A stretch of DNA of 64,000 bases from Osedax frankpressi (Eukaryota > Annelida > Polychaeta > Sabellida > Siboglinidae): assembly GCA_964035775.1 (NCBI GenBank), contig OZ038316.1:19268851-19332850 (forward strand). Direction: 5' to 3'. Below, in pieces: positions 26,201 to 58,774 of this stretch. Each line of letters starts with the position of its first letter. Position 1 is the stretch's first letter. A model generated the notes under the pieces. That model saw only the letters and a program-made list of their open reading frames with translations, searched no databases and was not told the origin of the DNA. Both the position numbers and the translations under genes were made by a program.

Positions 26201-29128
26201 TTTTACTAAAACGGAACAATCTTCTGCTTTGTATTATGCTTAAAAATTCTTTAACATTCTACTGCACATGATTGTGGGGGTTTGTTCAGGCGATAGGCTT
26301 GGTGGTGTAGATGTGATTCCCTTTGGTGAATTCGAACTGGTATGTTTACAGCACTTAATATCCTTCGAACGGTCCTAATGTCGTGATAATCTACAACGTT
26401 GTGACCCTGCCCCGACCTTCAGTTGAACCCACTCGTTAACACCCTCTCACCGCAGTCCGAAGACTTGTTCAGTTTGATCTCCACGCACGAAGGCAAGGCA
26501 TTGAAACTCTACGTCTATAGCAGTGGCTCGGATAGCTGTCGCGAGGTCACCATTGTCCCGAACAGCGCCTGGGGAGGCAATGGCAGGTTTGCACGCAATT
26601 CGCCGTATTTCGTTCTACGACTGAACACGTTTTTCTCCAATGTCTAGCGAATTTGCGACCATTTCATATTCAACTCTTCATAACGAGAGTGACGTCTGTC
26701 CTCGTGTAATGTGCTCAACTCCGTTTACAGCATCGGTTGCGATATCGGCTACGGCTACTTGCATCGCATTCCGATCACGGATTCGAATCTACACAAACAG
26801 AAGGTCAAGCAGACCACCGCTGACCTTAGCAACATGAATATTCAATCTACGGGTTTGTATAGAACCACTAGAACTACCGAGGATGCTGAGGTGGAACAAC
26901 TTTATATGATACAAATTTAATCATGTGTGCCAAAAGTGTGTGACAAAAAGTATGAAATATAACATTTAAGATAAATTTAGTTTTTACTTTACCTTTTATT
27001 TCACTCTAGAAACATTAATTTACATCATTAATTTATAATAAGTTACAATTATTATAAATTTCATTTTTTTTATTGCCTTATTTTTTCCATAACAATTATA
27101 TGCATCCACTCTGTGAGATTCAATTTATATCATTTGCGACCTTTGCAGATATCACAGCAGCTACTCCATCTAATCAATTGCCCGGAAATAACCTTCCAAT
27201 GCAAGACAGTAAAGTAGAGCTACCTGGTATGCCTCCAGTGAGCATTCCTCCCCTTGTTCCACTCCCAGGTGATTTAAAACAAACTTGACATGTAATTCTT
27301 TTGTCATGTATTTATTTGCTTTATTAATGTTATATATTTTACTAAATGGGATATCGAACTAAATAAAGATACCAGTCAATTTACACTAATTAGCTCAGTT
27401 GGAATTCGGTCTGACAATAGCAATTGTAGATTGAACAAGTTCAATTGAAATAATTGTCAACCTTATTTGGAGAAATTTCTAATATTCAATCTTGGAGATC
27501 TTATTTTATCTGAAATTTAGTTTTCTAGTTATTTCTAAGAGCAAATTGATCTTTTATAAATAATTTGTGTTGCTTTGTATAGTAGTGTAGATATATATAT
27601 CTATATATATATAATATATATATATACTATATATATACATATATAGTATATATTGATAATTAGTAAGATGTATTTTATAATGAATCAGCTGTTAAAAAAC
27701 TATTTTGTTTATAAAATTGTTCACATGAAAATGATATTTAGTCATTTAAATCATTTATAGTTTTAAAGTCTTTTTATATTTAAAATTAAATTAAAATAAC
27801 ATGTATATGACATTAATTCTCTTTTAATTAACTATCATTATAATACAAAGTATTGAATAATTAGCAAGAATATATTAAACTATAATATAAATATATCTCT
27901 TATAGATTTGAACAGATTTATTTTCAAACAATATTTTTGATAATAATTTATTGTGGCTTTAATACTGATTAGTATTCGAATTTAACTAATAATGAAGATA
28001 AATTAACTGGATATGATATATCGCCTATTAATATTGCTTGGTATGACAATAATATTAATTTGACTAATTTTATAATGTAAACTCATATAGATTATCTTAA
28101 AATCGAGTGTTTTTAATATAATGTTGCTTTCTTTAGGTATCACTCCTTTGAATATTGCTGCTGAAATTCTACCAGAAAGTAAGTTACTCATCAATGGCAA
28201 TCTAGTAAATAACTCTGAATACTGGGAGTACGCACTTTGCTGTATAGATTGTAAAACATATTTACTATCGATCTAACTAAATCTAAAACATTATTAGATC
28301 CGTAATTACTCATGCATATCGTAAACTTATTTATATAATATTGTAATTCTCACGAAGATCAAAATAAATTCCACTCGCAACGTAAGGATAAAGAATTCGA
28401 TCATATTCCACGAAATGATTATATAACTTATAAAATATGACCATTCGATTATAATTATGAATACAATTTGTGCAGATAATGTGGTCAATACTTCTGAGCT
28501 TCTCGGAGTTACTCCTGTCGGCGCCAGGATACCGACCAACACCATCGGAGAACTGACCAATACTGCCCCCGCATCAACTTTATCGTCGACTGTGTTTCCG
28601 CCCACCTCTAACCCGGATCCATTTATCCAGCCAACCTCTAACCCCCCCCAGAACGTAAGCCCATTTAACCCAAATTCCCCGATAAAGATCTTCGATCCGA
28701 ATCTGCAGCCGAATGTACCGCGGCCCACTATGCCTGGTTTTCCAACGATGGCCGGACCAATGCCTCCAATGGCTGGTCAAATTCCTCCGATGACTGGTCC
28801 AATTCCTCCGATGACTGGGGCTATGCCAACATTACCGGGTGCTTTACTACCCATGCAGGGACCTATACCACCGATGATGGGCCCTATCCCGTCTATTCAG
28901 GGAGCTATGCCACCAATGATGGGCCATATCCCTCCTATGCAGGGTGCTATACCACCAATGATGGGCCCTATCCCTCCTATGCAGGGTGCTACCCCACCAT
29001 TACAAGGTATTTCCATGCCTGGAAACTTTCAACAATTGCCCACATTTACTATGCCTCAAGTACCTCACAGCTTTTCACAGCCAACTGCACACCAACAAAT
29101 GCCTCCACAGGCTTCCCATGTAAAGTAA
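23277..29128 (+). CDS. GORASP2: Golgi reassembly-stacking protein (GRASP55/65 family)
   Basis: Peripheral Golgi membrane protein that tethers cisternae by PDZ-mediated trans-oligomerisation. Exons: 23277-23339, 24351-24431, 24552-24628, 25484-25564, 25679-25811, 26456-26586, 26731-26852, 27149-27268, 28137-28178, 28476-29128. All phases agree, giving 500 aa; vertebrate GRASP55 is about 450. It opens [20 protein letters not shown], with the Gly2 that is N-myristoylated in the family. PDZ1 spans about 1-108 ([22 protein letters not shown]). PDZ2 spans about 109-210 ([57 protein letters not shown]). After about 215 it is the Pro-rich SPR region, with Met/Pro/Gly repeats at about 372-462. The symbol covers the GORASP1/2 ancestor; invertebrates usually have one gene. 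Confidence 0.97.
27590..27655. repeat. AT-rich palindromic microsatellite
   Basis: TA-rich stretch with several short self-complementary segments, in the GRASP intron between exons 27149-27268 and 28137-28178. Confidence 0.75.
28740..29010 (+). repeat. GORASP2: Coding minisatellite: Met-Pro-Gly repeats in the GRASP tail
   Basis: The last GRASP exon encodes roughly ten consecutive repeats of about 9-10 residues of the form GPIPPMMG / GAIPPMQG, reflecting an imperfect in-frame minisatellite of about 27-30 bp. It lies in the disordered SPR region. Other GRASPs are Pro-rich here, but this periodicity looks locally expanded. Confidence 0.9.
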
Positions 29129-29229
29129 TCTTTTGTTAATTAAACTATTCCTATCAATATCAACTAGTTTATTATATATTTATTAATGAATTATATTTAT
29201 ATGAAGCAGATGTACTTTCTATATACAAG

Positions 29230-29282
29230 AATAAATTGGCAAATAATATATTTGCTTTATAAAATTATTTCAATTCAATAAA
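29230..29282 (+). terminator. Candidate GRASP polyadenylation signals
   Basis: AATAAA occurs at 29230-29235 and 29277-29282, about 100 and 150 nt after the GRASP stop codon. These are plausible signals, but the hexamer is common in DNA this AT-rich. Confidence 0.4.
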
Positions 29283-30365
29283 TGTTCTATAAATCAATAT
29301 ATTTTAATAATTTATAGACACCTATTTTATATTAAATATTTATTAAATTAATATCAAACATGTTTGATATTTTTATCATAATCTAAGCAGAAAATCAAAG
29401 ACTTAATAATAATAATTCTTGTTTATAAATATTAAATTCACATGATTTTATAATTGAAATCTCTATTATAATCTCTTTTGAATACACATCTTATTGACTA
29501 TTATGGGATCCCAAAAATATAAATTATCAAAATAGATATAAGATATCTATTCTAAAAACCCAATCCAAACTACTTTGTTTTCTATATTAAATTTATAAAT
29601 TCTTTGAATACAATCCAAATATTTTTATAAATAATTAAATAAAATTATTGGTGAATTTTTGACATTCGAGATTAAATATTTTTTATTATAGTTCAATTTG
29701 TAATTAAAATTTCGATATATTTGAACGTTCACCAACAAAACTATATCGTATTTCGTTCTTACTTATTTTTGCCGACGATTCCACGTAATTTCGATAGATG
29801 TAAACGGGCCTTTAGTTGATAGTACTTTGTAGTAGTAATTGATTTATTTGAAATACTCGTATCTTAGCTTATATCCACATAGTCCTTTTTATAGATATGC
29901 CTACACATTACCAATATAATTATATTATGATATACGTTCAAAACCAATTCTATACCCATAACATTTTTATTATTTATTCATAACATTTTATGGAAGAGGA
30001 TTAATCCTATATACCGTATATTAATTCTATATACCCTTCCATATCTATGTATTCTTTACATAATTATTTATAGCTATTGTCTTTGATTATTATCTATTTC
30101 AAATTTGCTATTCAAAATGATTATTTAAATTTTTCAGATTTGAATCCAAATTTTGAAGTAAGTTAAATAATATTTATAATTTCTATTATTATATATATTT
30201 GTTTACTAAAACGATGTAACAGTACATTTAATCTTTTTCATGACATTTAATATGGTATTCATATAATATTATAGTAATGTAATATGTTATCGTTCACATT
30301 TAATCTATGATAAATCTCTACTATTAAATATCAACTTAGTAATTAACATATGCCTACATTTACAG
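29283..30365. other. Intergenic region between GRASP and TARBP1
   Basis: AT-rich spacer between two genes on the same strand, with no further coding blocks recognised. A splice-acceptor-like TTTACAG ends at 30365, 21 nt before the TARBP1 start codon. Confidence 0.6.
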
Positions 30366-30386
30366 GTATAACAATTCAATTAGATA

Positions 30387-46286
<15,900 letters not shown>

Positions 46287-47630
46287 CTCAACCATCGTCA
46301 ACGTGTATTCACTGCAATGATATTTCATTTATACGATATCGTCAACTAATGAATGCATTCTTTGGTATTTTGTAGGTTTTTATTTGGTATTCCTGGATAT
46401 TCATTTTTACAAAGTTATGAATCTGTTATCTATATTTTAAAATAGTTTAAGATTTTTTATTTGAAAGATATAATATAAACTATTATAAATATATTCTATT
46501 TAATTTGTTCTATTTTGTAAAATGGATGCGTTGTAAAATATTAGTTATTTTAATATAATCGTGTCGAGAATTATGCAAGAAATATCATTATTTGTTTTAC
46601 CTTCGAATATAGTAATACAAATTTACAATTTTGTTAAGATTATCCCATAAAGAAGATTAATAATATAAATATCAATATAATTTGCAGGAATATGAAAATC
46701 AATTATTTAGAGTAAATTAGATCAAAATTATGAGTAGTCATAAAATCAAGTGTTCATCGAGAGATATTGAAGCATATGAATTCCTTTTTAGAAGTATATT
46801 CAAGCCATTAAAGTTTATTTGCATTTCTTTATATACAACATATTGTAAATACTAAAAACTAAGTTTTAAATATACTGTGCATATTTTTCATTGGAGATAA
46901 TTTTATAAAATCTTTATACATAATTATACAAAAATAAATACAAAGTTAAAACTCACATTTACAGTATTTTTAAAATAGAATTTATTTCAGATTGGTAGTA
47001 AAGTGTTGTCTGATTAATAAAGCACTCCCTAGTGGACATGATTACTTACCATCCAATCAGTGGTGACCATGCTCGCTTCATTATAAATACACTACAATAT
47101 TTTAAACTTTCTATCTATATTAATTTACATTGAATCATTTCTAGTTGATTATTGAAACATATATCAGCAAATTATTTAATATTTATTGTTTATATTGCAT
47201 TATATAAATATAATTATTTTTTAAAACTTGTTGTAAAGGTTAAATATCATATAAAATATCATGACTGATGAGATATGGGGAATATACCGAATGATTTGCT
47301 TTACAGTAACTTAAGATAAATAAAATTATATCAATAAATTATTCAATAGATATATTTAAAAAAACTAGTCTAAAAACACAATATTTGAAAATTGTCTGTT
47401 ATTTATAGAATCGACTATTTAAAGTACCTGGATTTAAACCTCTAGAAATAACTCTTTCATAATTAATCTTGTATCTATAAATAAAATTTGGAATATAGAT
47501 AATTTATTAATAAAGTAGAGTAGATTTAAAATCAACAAATTGATAAATATAAAAATAATTACAGAATATTCAGGATTTCTTGTGGGTATTCAAAAAATTG
47601 ATATAGTAAATAAATAATACTGCAAATGAT
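46287..47630. other. Convergent intergenic region between TARBP1 and PEN-2
   Basis: AT-rich spacer holding the 3' ends of both genes. On the minus strand, AATAAA at 47503-47508 lies about 120 nt past the PEN-2 stop codon and is a plausible poly(A) signal. Nothing else is recognised. Confidence 0.5.
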
Positions 47631-49025
47631 TTAGGGGATTCCCTTTGGTATTATAAATGATATATTCTCGCCAATAATACCCCAGGATGACCTCTTAGAT
47701 TGGTAGATCAAGATCCATGTAACAATACCGCCGATTGAAAGAAGACCGCTGATGGCAGACAAAATCACATCTTTAAAATAGAGATAATAGATAAAGTAGC
47801 GAATACAATTATAATAATACAAATTAAACATTAAAAACTAAATTATAATATAAAAGACTGCAACTATTTATTCTAACTATATTTGGAATAATTTAATATT
47901 AATTTCATAGTTTTTATACAAAATCTATTAAAGAATGGTGAGCTCCGACATTTTTAAAATATGTTACTCATTACATTTAAATTCAATTAAATTATAAAAT
48001 AACAGAATTATAAGCTAACATTTTTTTAATTGGGACTGATGTTGTACGTCTTTCTTAGTGAAAGCATCCTTAAAAAACCAAATTGCATTTACAATCCAGA
48101 GCAATGGTAAAAAGGCGAAACCACCTGTCAATAACATTTAGAATTAAACTATGTCTATTTTTCATGAAAGTTACACTCTAATAAGTGCTTTATATTGCCA
48201 GAGTCTCTTTTCTATGATTTTTTTAATATTCAATGTTTTAGAAAACATGTGTATCAGCAAATTAATATATCAATCAAATAATTCCAATATCTTTTTATAA
48301 ATAGTTATTTATTTTATACTTTATTAAAAATATAATCAAATGATCAGTACTCATTATGTAATATCCACAACTGTAATGTGTGTTGAGATATTTACATACT
48401 ATTTTTAATAGATAAAATAGTTAGTTTTAATTTACGTAATTAAAAAAATCCGATAGAAATATATAATATAATATATTATTGTTATAAATTTAATTTTAAG
48501 AATTTTTAAATTAGCTTTTTAAAATTATTATTTTATCATTTCAGATTCATATAATCGTATTTCATATAATCAAAACTACAAATAATATTCACGTAATGAG
48601 AATAATTAATTCCATGGCCATTTAGTAACCACGAATATATAATTAGAAAACAATACTATTTAATAAAAATTGATAAAAATAGCGATCCAAACCCAAACAT
48701 AAAAGAAATGAAATGTTACTAAGTATTTTGGGCGTGGTTAATTTTACGAATTTTCATCAAGTCTTCTTTCATACGTGATCCAAAATGTGTTATTAGAAAT
48801 TGTGATATAATTTCATGTAAAAATGTATAACAAATTGTTTTAAATTGCTTATAATTATGCTAATATATGAATAACTAATCATTATTAATAAAAACTTCAT
48901 ATTAATTTATTATAACTATTAATAATCTTATAATGGTATCACTTGTACTTTAATATTATAATGTTTATAATATGCATACCATAAAAATATCTTTTGCATA
49001 AAACAAGCTTATCATCAGAATTCAT
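47631..49025 (-). CDS. PSENEN: Presenilin enhancer 2 (gamma-secretase subunit PEN-2)
   Basis: Smallest subunit of gamma-secretase, needed for presenilin endoproteolysis and activity in endosomal and plasma membranes. Exons in transcription order: 48980-49025, 48020-48124, 47631-47770, giving exactly 96 aa; human is 101. The protein begins MNSDDKLVLCKRYFYGGFAF and continues LPLLWIVNAIWFFKDAF, QHQSQLKK, YVILSAISGLLSIGGIVTW and WGIIGENISFIIPKGIP. It has the cytosolic N-terminus, a re-entrant or helical hydrophobic segment at about 16-33, a transmembrane segment at about 52-72, and the conserved C-terminal SF-IP-G-P motif required for complex assembly. Both introns are AT-rich; the first is 0.86 kb. 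It is convergent with TARBP1. Confidence 0.97.
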
Positions 49026-49048
49026 ACGACCTAAATCCATTATATATA

Positions 49049-50285
49049 TTAAATTGAAATTATATAATTGGCTAGAGTCTGTGAACTGTACTAATTTGTT
49101 TACATATACTATATTTAATAATTTGTGTAATTTTCCTGTCTTTGTGGATTATATGGTGGATTTAAATTTTATAGATTACCACATATATGGTTGATTTAAA
49201 TTCTATAGATGTTGAATTGATCTCAATATAGCTTTTACGAGCATATATTTCCAAATAGATAGTATGACACATCTTAATATTGTTAACAAATAATCATTTC
49301 ATATTATTCAATTGTTCAACATTGATGTCAATAGACACAAATATTTGGAAAATGCATATTTGTCAATGATATTAAAATTGCTCTTACCATCTTTATCAAT
49401 TATAATTAGAATATCTTATTAATATCTGTGGATACTATTAATATAAATATACAGCTTCTTAATATATATCCTATATCAATTAATTAATTTATATATAAAT
49501 AGATTGTTCATGTATGGTTTATTTTTATATATAGATATTTAATAATATATTTTAATATTTAATAAACATAGATATTTTTATATATAGATAATATATTTAT
49601 TTTTTAACTAGTATATATTTAATAAATATCTATACTAATACTACTATTTATCCGCGGAAAGACTCACGAGTATTTATCATCGATTATGAATATATAATAT
49701 TATTTAACTAATATAGGGATACTATATACTAGTATTATTATATGCTGTATACAGATAGATACGAATGTTAAATTAATACAAAATAAAAATATGTTTGAGA
49801 GATTGAAATCAACCGACATATTTGCTAAAATCGTGGCGGTAGTCTTAGAATGTGTAGGACGTGGTCAAGTCGGGAAACATTTTAATATCGTAAACAATTA
49901 TGCATTTCTCCAAAATATTTTTCTATGTTAATCAATGTTTAATCAATGTTGAAAAATAAAATAATAAGTGGAAAATGATTATTTGTAGAAATATTAAATT
50001 GTATCATACTCTCTTTATTGTATATATATTTGGAAATATATGCGTGTATCAAATAAAATCTATATTGAGATCAATTCAACATCTATAAAATTTAAATCAA
50101 CGTTATATTTGGAAATATATGTATAACGAATACAATCTTGATCGAGATCACATATAAAATATCAACCATATTCAATCAACCATATTTAAAATCAAAGATA
50201 TGAAAATTGCACAAATTATTACATATATAAACAATAATATTTAAACAAATCAGCAGTTCACAGCTTATCTAGTGTCGTGTGCAAT
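49049..50285. mobile_element. Foldback or MITE-like inverted-repeat element (diverged)
   Basis: Two long, imperfect inverted arms, about 49049-49393 and 49880-50285, flank a spacer of about 490 bp. Matching landmarks are TCTGTGAACTG (left) against CAGTTCACAGC (right), GATGTTGAATTGATCTCAAT against its complement near 50065-50095, ATATATTTCCAAATA, AAATAATCATTT, and a distal block with AATGCATA and GATATTAAAA on each side. There is no transposase ORF inside. A non-autonomous DNA transposon fits best; a simple inverted duplication is the alternative. The left end lies about 25 bp upstream of the PEN-2 start codon. Confidence 0.6.
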
Positions 50286-53616
<3,331 letters not shown>

Positions 53617-53868
53617 TTGGCCAGCATTTTACTCGGTAGATTCCTACTTGAAGATTTCTACTTTTACAGAAAATGTATTTCTATCGATGAGATATTCTGC
53701 AATCTAAATATATATATACTAGACATCACGTTCATCGTCACAAACAATAGAAATTTCGCCAGCGTGAAACCCCGCTACATTAAATCAAAACACCTCGGAA
53801 ACGCCTACAACATATTGGACGCACGCCACAAGAACGTAGGACATGATTTGATAGATATCTCGATATGA
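53617..53868 (+). CDS. Exon-like open frame, unassigned
   Basis: The downstream part, from about 53723, stands out by higher GC and codon-like composition and follows an acceptor-like ACTAG at about 53718-53722. Read in the open frame it gives DITFIVTNNRNFASVKPRYI then KSKHLGNAYNILDARHKNVG and ends HDLIDISI at a stop codon. The upstream part of the frame is AT-rich and probably not coding. I do not recognise the family. It may be the terminal exon of a small plus-strand gene, or non-coding. It lies 280 bp upstream of the G-alpha gene. Confidence 0.3.
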   Translation: MASILLGRFLLEDFYFYRKCISIDEIFCNLNIYILDITFIVTNNRNFASVKPRYIKSKHLGNAYNILDARHKNVGHDLIDISI

Positions 53869-54147
53869 AAACTTCTAGCCATCGTCGGTAGTGTTCGTCG
53901 GTAGTTACTGTATAGTCGAGTTAGGGCAGATAACATTTTGTAAATGCCATTCTTATTTAGATTATAAGTCTTATGATAGTTTGTTTTGATTCCAGTATAT
54001 TATACCGTAATCAAATCCTTATTAATATTCATCGTGTTTATCAAGTACTGTTCGAAAAAAGAAGCCGGTTTATTTTAAAGGTTCACCAAATCACTACCAT
54101 TTACGTCTTTCTGGGGTGTTTCCGTAGTCCGACCTCGAGGAAATATC

Positions 54148-55436
54148 ATGATATTCATCACTTGCTGCAGTTCCGATGACGAGGCACGCAAACGCAGCAA
54201 TATCATTGGTCGAGAACTGCGAGCTCAGAAACATCGCCTGCGCCGCACCGTCAAGGTTTTGTTATTGGGATCCGGCGAGAGCGGCAAGAGTACGTTCCTC
54301 AAGCAGATGCGCATCCTGCACGGCGAACGTTACGCAACCGAGGAACTTCTCGACTTCCGGCCTGTGATATACTCGAACGTTGTGAAGGGCGTGCTCGTGA
54401 TGTTAGCGGCCCGCTCCCGTCTAGCAATACCTTGGCATGGCTCGCAAACAGCGGCCTATGCTGACAGATTACGGACGTTCGACTCGCGCGCTCCACTCGA
54501 CCAACAGACCTTCTCGAACCTGACTAGCACTCTAAGTAATATCTGGAGCGACTTGGCGATTCAGGAGGCATTCCGAAGAAGAACAGAATACCAATTAGTA
54601 AGTCTTATGTGGCCGCCAGGAGTAGATACTAATTGTATTCGCTATCTCTCTAGGATTAATAATAGAAACATCATAGAGACTACGAATGAGAATTCTTATC
54701 GTAGAGGCTCTTTATTAGTTCGTTTTATCAATCGTAAATCATGTTTAAGTGATTTCGCGTTATTTATAACGGATTTGTTTTAATTATAACTTGGGGTGAA
54801 TAGCGATCACTAAATGACCTAAAAAATATTCAGTTATTTAACATAGTCGGACACTTAATTATATCAACTGATTACTCATTAGACTTTCATTCAAAGGGTG
54901 TAGCACCATGGAATTATCAGTATATGATTATGAGGTGAAACACCACAAAAGTCATTTCATGGTGGTAGAACTTAAATATTAGTGTATAATGAATGCACTT
55001 AAAGTTGATTTATAATGAACCATAGTTCGTTTTTACGAATTAAATCGATTGTCTTAAGCTGCAGAAGTCTTGTAACTTATGGCAATTAGCAGCGGTTCGA
55101 CTGGAACTGGTTATTTAGAATATAGTGCACAATGCAGAGTATATCGTAAATTAGTAATGTAAAATAATTTTTCATAAAATTACAATTCTATCCAAAAATC
55201 ACTCAAGCGTGACATTTAGAATATATAAATCTTATATAAAATTGTTATAACAAAACTATAATAAGAATTTGTGTTATACTTTGGCCTTATAGAACATTGA
55301 TTGACATACATAATATAAATACACCCACTCAATATCATATAGCTTTAGGACATATTATAGTGTATGTTCATATATATATAGGTGTGTGATAGGCCCAAAT
55401 TATGAATATTCCCAGACAGATATTTATTAATTCTCT

Positions 55437-55481
<45 letters not shown>

Positions 55482-55482
55482 G

Positions 55483-55547
<65 letters not shown>

Positions 55548-55867
55548 ATATATATATATGTATATGTGTATATGATATCATATATTATTAGTTACACTTT
55601 TCATAATAAAATGCCTGGTAAAATTATTCGGAATTTCCTTTATGTAATGTCATAAAGTGTGTAATGTATTTACATATCATTAATGCTAATGCTATCATGA
55701 ATATATGATTATATATACTAGACATTAGTCTGAAGTTAGAAACCATATATGTTTTTGAACTATTTGGTAATATTGCTATAAATACATAATTCCAAAGAAT
55801 CTATAAGACTTACGTATAGAACAAATTTATTTTATTATGGAATTATATTTTAAAATGGCTATAATCC

Positions 55868-55918
<51 letters not shown>

Positions 55919-56123
55919 CTATATATATATATATTTAAACTAATAGTATATATATACTCTATGATATACGGAGTATAGTATATATTCTACAATATACAGT
56001 ATACAGTGTAATGTGACTACAATGCAATGTATATTTATTTGTAATCAACAAATGTGTGTCATAATGTATTATAAGATCCACGATACAATGTATTCATATT
56101 GTATTTTATAACTTATATTATGC

Positions 56124-56177
<54 letters not shown>

Positions 56178-58736
56178 ATGTGTGTGAGTGTGTATATGTG
56201 TGTGTATGTGTGTGTATGTGTGTGTGTGTGACTGTGTGTGTGTGTGTGTGTGTGGGTGGGTAGGTGTTTGTATATATATATATATATATTTAATTAGGTA
56301 CTAATATAATTATTATACTAATAACTTTGTAAATTAATTAATAGCTACAGAATATTCGATATTTACTTTAATACATATTATCTGGTTACTATGGTTACTG
56401 AACATTTTCTTTGAATTTAGTATGAAAAGCATAGTTAATAAGATTTGATACGTTCATTTTAATATGCTAATCATATTTGTAGAATTACATAATATTAGCG
56501 CACACAATTATATTATATTACGTAATTAGACTCCGACGCACAATATATTAACACCTATGTTAATGCGAGCGATATGCACATACATATATACAAACACGCA
56601 CACGCATATACACATACCCACACATACGCATACACATACACACACATACACACACATATATACATATGTCCCTACGTACACACGCATACTACATTATATT
56701 AAACGTCACTCTAAATACCTCAAATGTTCATATTGTAAAATACAGATAAACTACAGAAAAATTTAAAAAATAAACATCTCCGACTATACCAACGACCTTT
56801 ACAAAAATATTATACTTAACTATTAATTATTAATGTTAATTAATTAATATACTTTGACAACCTAAACGACATTACATGCATCATATATAACTATCTACAA
56901 ACATTGAAACTATTGAAATAATGGATTCGAACATAAATGACTAACATGACCTAATATAAGCACACATCTAATGCCCCAACACACGTGACAACAACATATA
57001 AACTCAAGCTCTAAATAACTAGTAAATGTAATATTAATGTAGATACAATTACTACTGAACTTCTCACAATAAATGACAATTACTTTTCTCTAATATAATT
57101 CCACTTATAATTAATAAATTTAGTGACACAAATAAGTATCGTCAACTACAAAAATGTCAAAATTTAGTTTAGGGGTTATAATGGTTTATAACCCCTACAC
57201 TATATTAACCAAAACTAGACACTTCCCTACTTAAATACTACCGACTTATAGCAAACCTATCATTACTCTCAAAACTGGTTGAACAATGCATCGCCAACCA
57301 ACTTATTGAATACCTAACTACAAATAATTGGTATAAATAACAACATTATAAAACATATTCTATTTTGTATCTCGCATATAGAAATGTTCAATAAAAGGCA
57401 ATATCATAATATACCTATATCTAAATGTTGATGTCCCTCGAGGTCAACCTTGAGACACTTTAGTATCCTTGGCCCACTACTTTTCTGTATCTATTTTGAT
57501 GACATTAAATACTTATCACATACTTATAACATACTCTATAATATATATGCAGATACCATGCAACTAAAGACTACTTCAATAATAAAGAAACTAATCGGAA
57601 TAATTAATTTAACAACAGAACTAGAATCATTACATAACAATAATTGCCGTAAATAGAATAGACCAAAATCGAATGCATAATATTTCATAATAAAGATCAA
57701 ACGCTATCTAATAAAAATACATATAATAATATGTAAATAGCCAACATTAACATAACCTTGCAAACTACTGTTACCAAGGTGTTACCTCTTTACTGACCCT
57801 GACTACTCCTATAAACCCTACATTTCATAAGTTATTAACTATAAGCTAATACAAATACAAAAATCCTAAAACCATAAATGAATATCAATATCCCACCATT
57901 GCATTACGTAACAAATTGCATGTCAATATACAATTAATCTGAACAATACAAAACATATTTTAAAAGAAACTGCAATCTTTTTAATCAATTGACTTACTCC
58001 GCAACACATATCAAAATCTATAACCTAAATAATCAATATGAATCTAACATATCGACTAACTTGAACTATTCAAACAATACTTATTTAACCTACCACATAA
58101 CCATAGCTAGATTTAGGGAGATGGTTGGGATGGCGCAGTCGGAAGCATAATATCCCATTGTGTTCCCATCCCATTGTGTCCTGCTAACATATATTTATTA
58201 TATTTATATTTTAGTTGCACATTAAGATATCATCCTTTAACCTCGTTTTCATATGTTTTTCTTTCATCGAAATGTTCATTACTTCTGATTATGTAATAAT
58301 CCATATATTTGTATTTAAATAACAAATTATAAATTATACACCGTACAATGTACGGCGTACACACACCTCATCACATACATACACCTGATCTCACATACAC
58401 ATACGCATACATATACATACATATAAACAAATATACACACACGTACATGCACATACATACACACACGTACAAACACACGCATACATACACACACTATCAT
58501 ACACATATATTCATACGAATCTATGACAATAGTTCTTAAAATACAAACATCAATAGTCCGTCAATATAGAAAGATAAACACTGTCCGATAGTATTCCGAA
58601 AATTTAAATATATTACATAATAGGTGTCTAAATATAGAAGATTTTCATTATATAATAGAATATTATGACTTATATAATATTGAAATGCTAATCTAAGAAA
58701 TAGCAATTGGTAAATGATTATAATATATATATAAAT

Positions 58737-58774
<38 letters not shown>

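Noticed and set aside
28327-28780. Antisense frames over the GRASP tail
   Set aside because: Shadows of the Pro-rich coding exon 28476-29128 on the other strand.
54598-54783. Continuation of the first G-alpha exon to a stop at 54783
   Set aside because: The sequence after the donor GTAAGT at 54598 loses similarity to G-alpha proteins, while the exon at 59204 continues the family in frame.
57450-57656. 68-codon frame in G-alpha intron 1 as a host gene
   Set aside because: Its [12 protein letters not shown] and YADTMQL blocks are reverse-transcriptase motifs of a decayed LINE.
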